Source: Halalkalirubrum salinum (GTDB lineage: Archaea; Halobacteriota; Halobacteria; Halobacteriales; Haloferacaceae). From it: a stretch of DNA of 64,000 nt. Shown piece by piece: positions 62,403 through 64,000 of the stretch; position 1 is the stretch's first letter, and the number at the start of each line of letters is the position of its first letter. The translations under genes were made by a program, and so were the position numbers. Where the stretch lies: NCBI RefSeq assembly GCF_005543295.1, contig NZ_SRSG01000009.1:1-64000 (forward strand), in the 5' to 3' direction. The notes beneath the pieces are model-generated. The model had not been told where the DNA came from and searched no databases. It saw only the letters and a program-made list of their open reading frames with translations.

Positions 62403-63545
62403 TCACCGACTGAACTCGATCGCCGCACCCTGCCCAAACCCAACACACAGCGTCGCGAGCCCGCGATCGGCGTCGCGTTTTTGCATTTCATGAATGAGCG
62501 TAACCGGTAGCCGTGCACCCGAGGCCCCGAGCGGATGGCCGATCGCGATCGCGCCGCCGTTGACGTTGTAGATCTCGGGGTCGATTCCAAGTTCGTCGCG
62601 GGCGTAGACACACTGGCTTGCGAACGCCTCGTTGAGCTCGACGAGGTCGTAGTCGTCGATCGATCGGCCAGCGCGTTCGAGGAGGCTCCGGGTCGCCGGG
62701 ACGGGGCCGATTCCCATTACCGTCGGGTCGACACCGGCGACGGCATTTGTGCCAATCTCAGCGAGGACGTCGAGCCCGTGGTCCTCGGCGAAGGCCTTGC
62801 TCGTCACGAGCGTCGCCGACGCGCCGTCGGATATCTGTGAGGAGTTCCCGGCGGTGACGGTACCGTCGCCGGTGAACGCCGGCGAAAGTCCAGCCAGCGT
62901 CTCGATCGTCGTGTCCGGACGGATACCCTCGTCGGCGTCGACCAGGCCGTCATCGGTTTCGATCGGAACGATCTCGTCGTCGAACCGGCCGGATTCAGTC
63001 GCCTCGGCGGCGCGCATGTGACTCTTATAGGCGTACTCGTCTTGGACCTCCCGGGAAACATCGTACTCTTCGGCGACTTTTTCGGCGGTCATCCCCATCT
63101 GGAGCTGAAAGATGTTGTACTGCTCGGAGAGTTCCGGATGGAGGTGCTGGTAGGAGTCACCATCCATCGGAACCCGCGACATATTCTCAACGCCGCCAGC
63201 GATGATCGCCTCGCGGTTGCCCGCCGCGATCGCGTCGCTCGCGGAGATAACCGACTGCATTGACGAGGCACACCATCGGTTGATCGTCGTCGCGGGAACG
63301 CTCTCACCCAGCTCGGACAACAGCGCGATGACCCGCGCGACATTGTTGTCCTGTTCGGTCCGCTGTTGGGCACAGCCCCACATCAGGTCGTCAACGTGCT
63401 CGCCTGTGAGGCCGGTTTCGGACAGGATGTGGTCAATGAGCGCGATCGAAAGGTCCTCGCTTCTGACGTCCGCGAAGACGCCGCCGCCTTTCCCCTGTGG
63501 AGTTCGGTAGGCTGCCGCGATTACCGGGGTCGTGGTGTCTGTCAT
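62403..63545 (-). CDS. Acetyl-CoA acetyltransferase (thiolase)
   Basis: A 380-residue thiolase II/I-type enzyme. The acyl-accepting Cys92 is in INRWCASSMQS, with NEAFASQCVY, GGAIAIGHPLGASGARL (catalytic His) and CVGFGQGAA (proton-abstracting Cys) all present. It catalyses acetoacetyl-CoA formation or beta-ketoacyl-CoA cleavage, useful in beta-oxidation or isoprenoid feed. It is convergent with the EamA-like gene; the acyl-CoA synthetase 4 kb away would supply substrates. Confidence 0.93.
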   Translation of the reverse strand: MTDTTTPVIAAAYRTPQGKGGGVFADVRSEDLSIALIDHILSETGLTGEHVDDLMWGCAQQRTEQDNNVARVIALLSELGESVPATTINRWCASSMQSVISASDAIAAGNREAIIAGGVENMSRVPMDGDSYQHLHPELSEQYNIFQLQMGMTAEKVAEEYDVSREVQDEYAYKSHMRAAEATESGRFDDEIVPIETDDGLVDADEGIRPDTTIETLAGLSPAFTGDGTVTAGNSSQISDGASATLVTSKAFAEDHGLDVLAEIGTNAVAGVDPTVMGIGPVPATRSLLERAGRSIDDYDLVELNEAFASQCVYARDELGIDPEIYNVNGGAIAIGHPLGASGARLPVTLIHEMQKRDADRGLATLCVGFGQGAAIEFSR

Positions 63546-63653
63546 ACCGGACGATTATTCTTCACGATCTTAAATCAGCCTGAAACTGCGAGGAATCGAC
63601 CGCGAGTTCACCGACGCCAATCCCCCAAGAGGATCCCGTCACTCAGCTACAAC

Positions 63654-63724
63654 GGTATGCGTTTGACCTGTCTGCCAGTCATGATGGTATGCGTTTGACC
63701 TGTCTGCCAGTCATGATGGCGTGC
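63654..63724. repeat. 32-bp tandem repeat
   Basis: Two perfect head-to-tail copies of a 32-base unit (beginning GGTATGCGTTTGACCTGTCT) at 63654-63685 and 63686-63717, followed by a degraded start of a third (GGCGTGC). They lie between the thiolase and mobA-like genes, both minus strand. No coding function is apparent. Confidence 0.85.
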
Positions 63725-63776
63725 ATGGAGCCAATAATGAGTGTGCACTGGGCGGGATAATCACCTCTGGATCGGC

Positions 63777-64000
63777 TCACAGAGGTCTCTTTTGTTGATC
63801 CAGCAGATCGTCGGGAGTGTTGATGTTCGTAAACGCCCTGTCGGGGACGTGGGCAAAGACCTCTGGTTCAGAGATGACGATCGGTTCGAGTTCGTCAATA
63901 AATCGAGGAAGAGAGGGGTCGCCCGAGCGGATAGCCGTCGTGCAGGCATCCTGGCCGGCCCGGACGTGGATCGCGGCCGGAAACGGCTGGGCCTGCCCAT
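63777..64000 (-). CDS. mobA: Molybdenum cofactor guanylyltransferase (MobA-like), 3' part
   Basis: The C-terminal 74 residues of a gene entering from the right edge. The end reads VFAHVPDRAFTNINTPDDLLDQQKRPL, and the upstream part AIHVRAGQDACTTAIRSGDPSLPRFIDELEPIVI fits the substrate-side half of MobA; AF(T/F)N(I/V)NTPDDL is the usual C-terminal signature. MobA attaches GMP to molybdopterin. It gives a link to the moaB gene and the tungsten/molybdenum aldehyde oxidoreductase in this window. N-terminus not seen. Confidence 0.7.
   Translation of the reverse strand, partial: GQAQPFPAAIHVRAGQDACTTAIRSGDPSLPRFIDELEPIVISEPEVFAHVPDRAFTNINTPDDLLDQQKRPL

Overview
The window is chromosomal DNA of a halophilic archaeon (class Halobacteria). 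The proteins are strongly acidic, intergenic DNA is AT-rich against GC-rich genes, many genes sit about 25 bases behind a TATA box as expected for leaderless transcripts, and there are archaeal markers: aIF-1A, HTH_10 (Bat-type) regulators, twin-arginine lipoproteins and a PGF-CTERM surface protein. I cannot name the genus. The hexamer CGATCG is conspicuously frequent in genes and spacers alike.

Layout. 0-9.5 kb: two degenerate T-arm-like repeats, an SPFH protein, a solitary fused NuoCD divergent from an HTH_10 regulator, an amphi-Trp protein, a DoxX-type membrane protein, a Rieske domain fused to a large unassigned domain, remnants of other genes (one clearly from an ADP-ribosylglycohydrolase), and a winged-helix regulator divergent from a possible nucleotide-hydrolase-fold protein. 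9.6-13.1 kb: a decayed integrated element in tRNA-Glu(CTC), bounded by a 41-bp direct repeat. It holds a three-gene winged-helix cassette, a small zinc-finger gene, a DUF6653 remnant and a 5'-truncated AAA+ (superfamily 3-like) replication ATPase; no integrase is visible. 13.3-22 kb: carA, an Lrp-type regulator, idi, an alpha/beta hydrolase, a zinc-type dehydrogenase, a VapBC module, a His-rich MoaB, ilvD and a second HTH_10 regulator. 22.2-30 kb: lactate use, with a LutB-LutA fusion, LutC, and two LctP permeases around a winged-helix gene.

30-43 kb: aIF-1A, a PAP2 membrane enzyme and an MgtC/DUF4010 protein, then a glycerophosphodiester locus. A Ugp-type ABC importer with a cytosolic glycerophosphodiesterase runs divergently from an iron alcohol dehydrogenase plus aldehyde dehydrogenase; an IclR regulator and an exported lipoprotein glycerophosphodiesterase follow. 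The set could take up glycerophosphocholine and turn its choline into glycine betaine. 43.5-49 kb: an IclR regulator with matching operator-like sites, then a Tm-1-like protein, a cupin and a TIM-barrel protein, divergent from a flavin/iron-sulfur oxidoreductase of the 2,4-dienoyl-CoA reductase type. This looks like an uncharacterised catabolic unit.

49-64 kb: a PAS-GAF protein with no output domain, an AT-rich spacer with a probable IS605/IS1341-type end, cspA, a DUF1684 protein, an XRE regulator, a GNAT acetyltransferase, an Hvo_1808-like surface metalloprotease-type protein, an isochorismatase-family hydrolase, a metallo-beta-lactamase-fold protein, a long-chain acyl-CoA synthetase, an aldehyde ferredoxin oxidoreductase, a cyclase-family hydrolase, a carboxymuconolactone-decarboxylase-family protein, a small EamA-like protein, a thiolase, and the 3' end of a mobA-like gene running off the edge.
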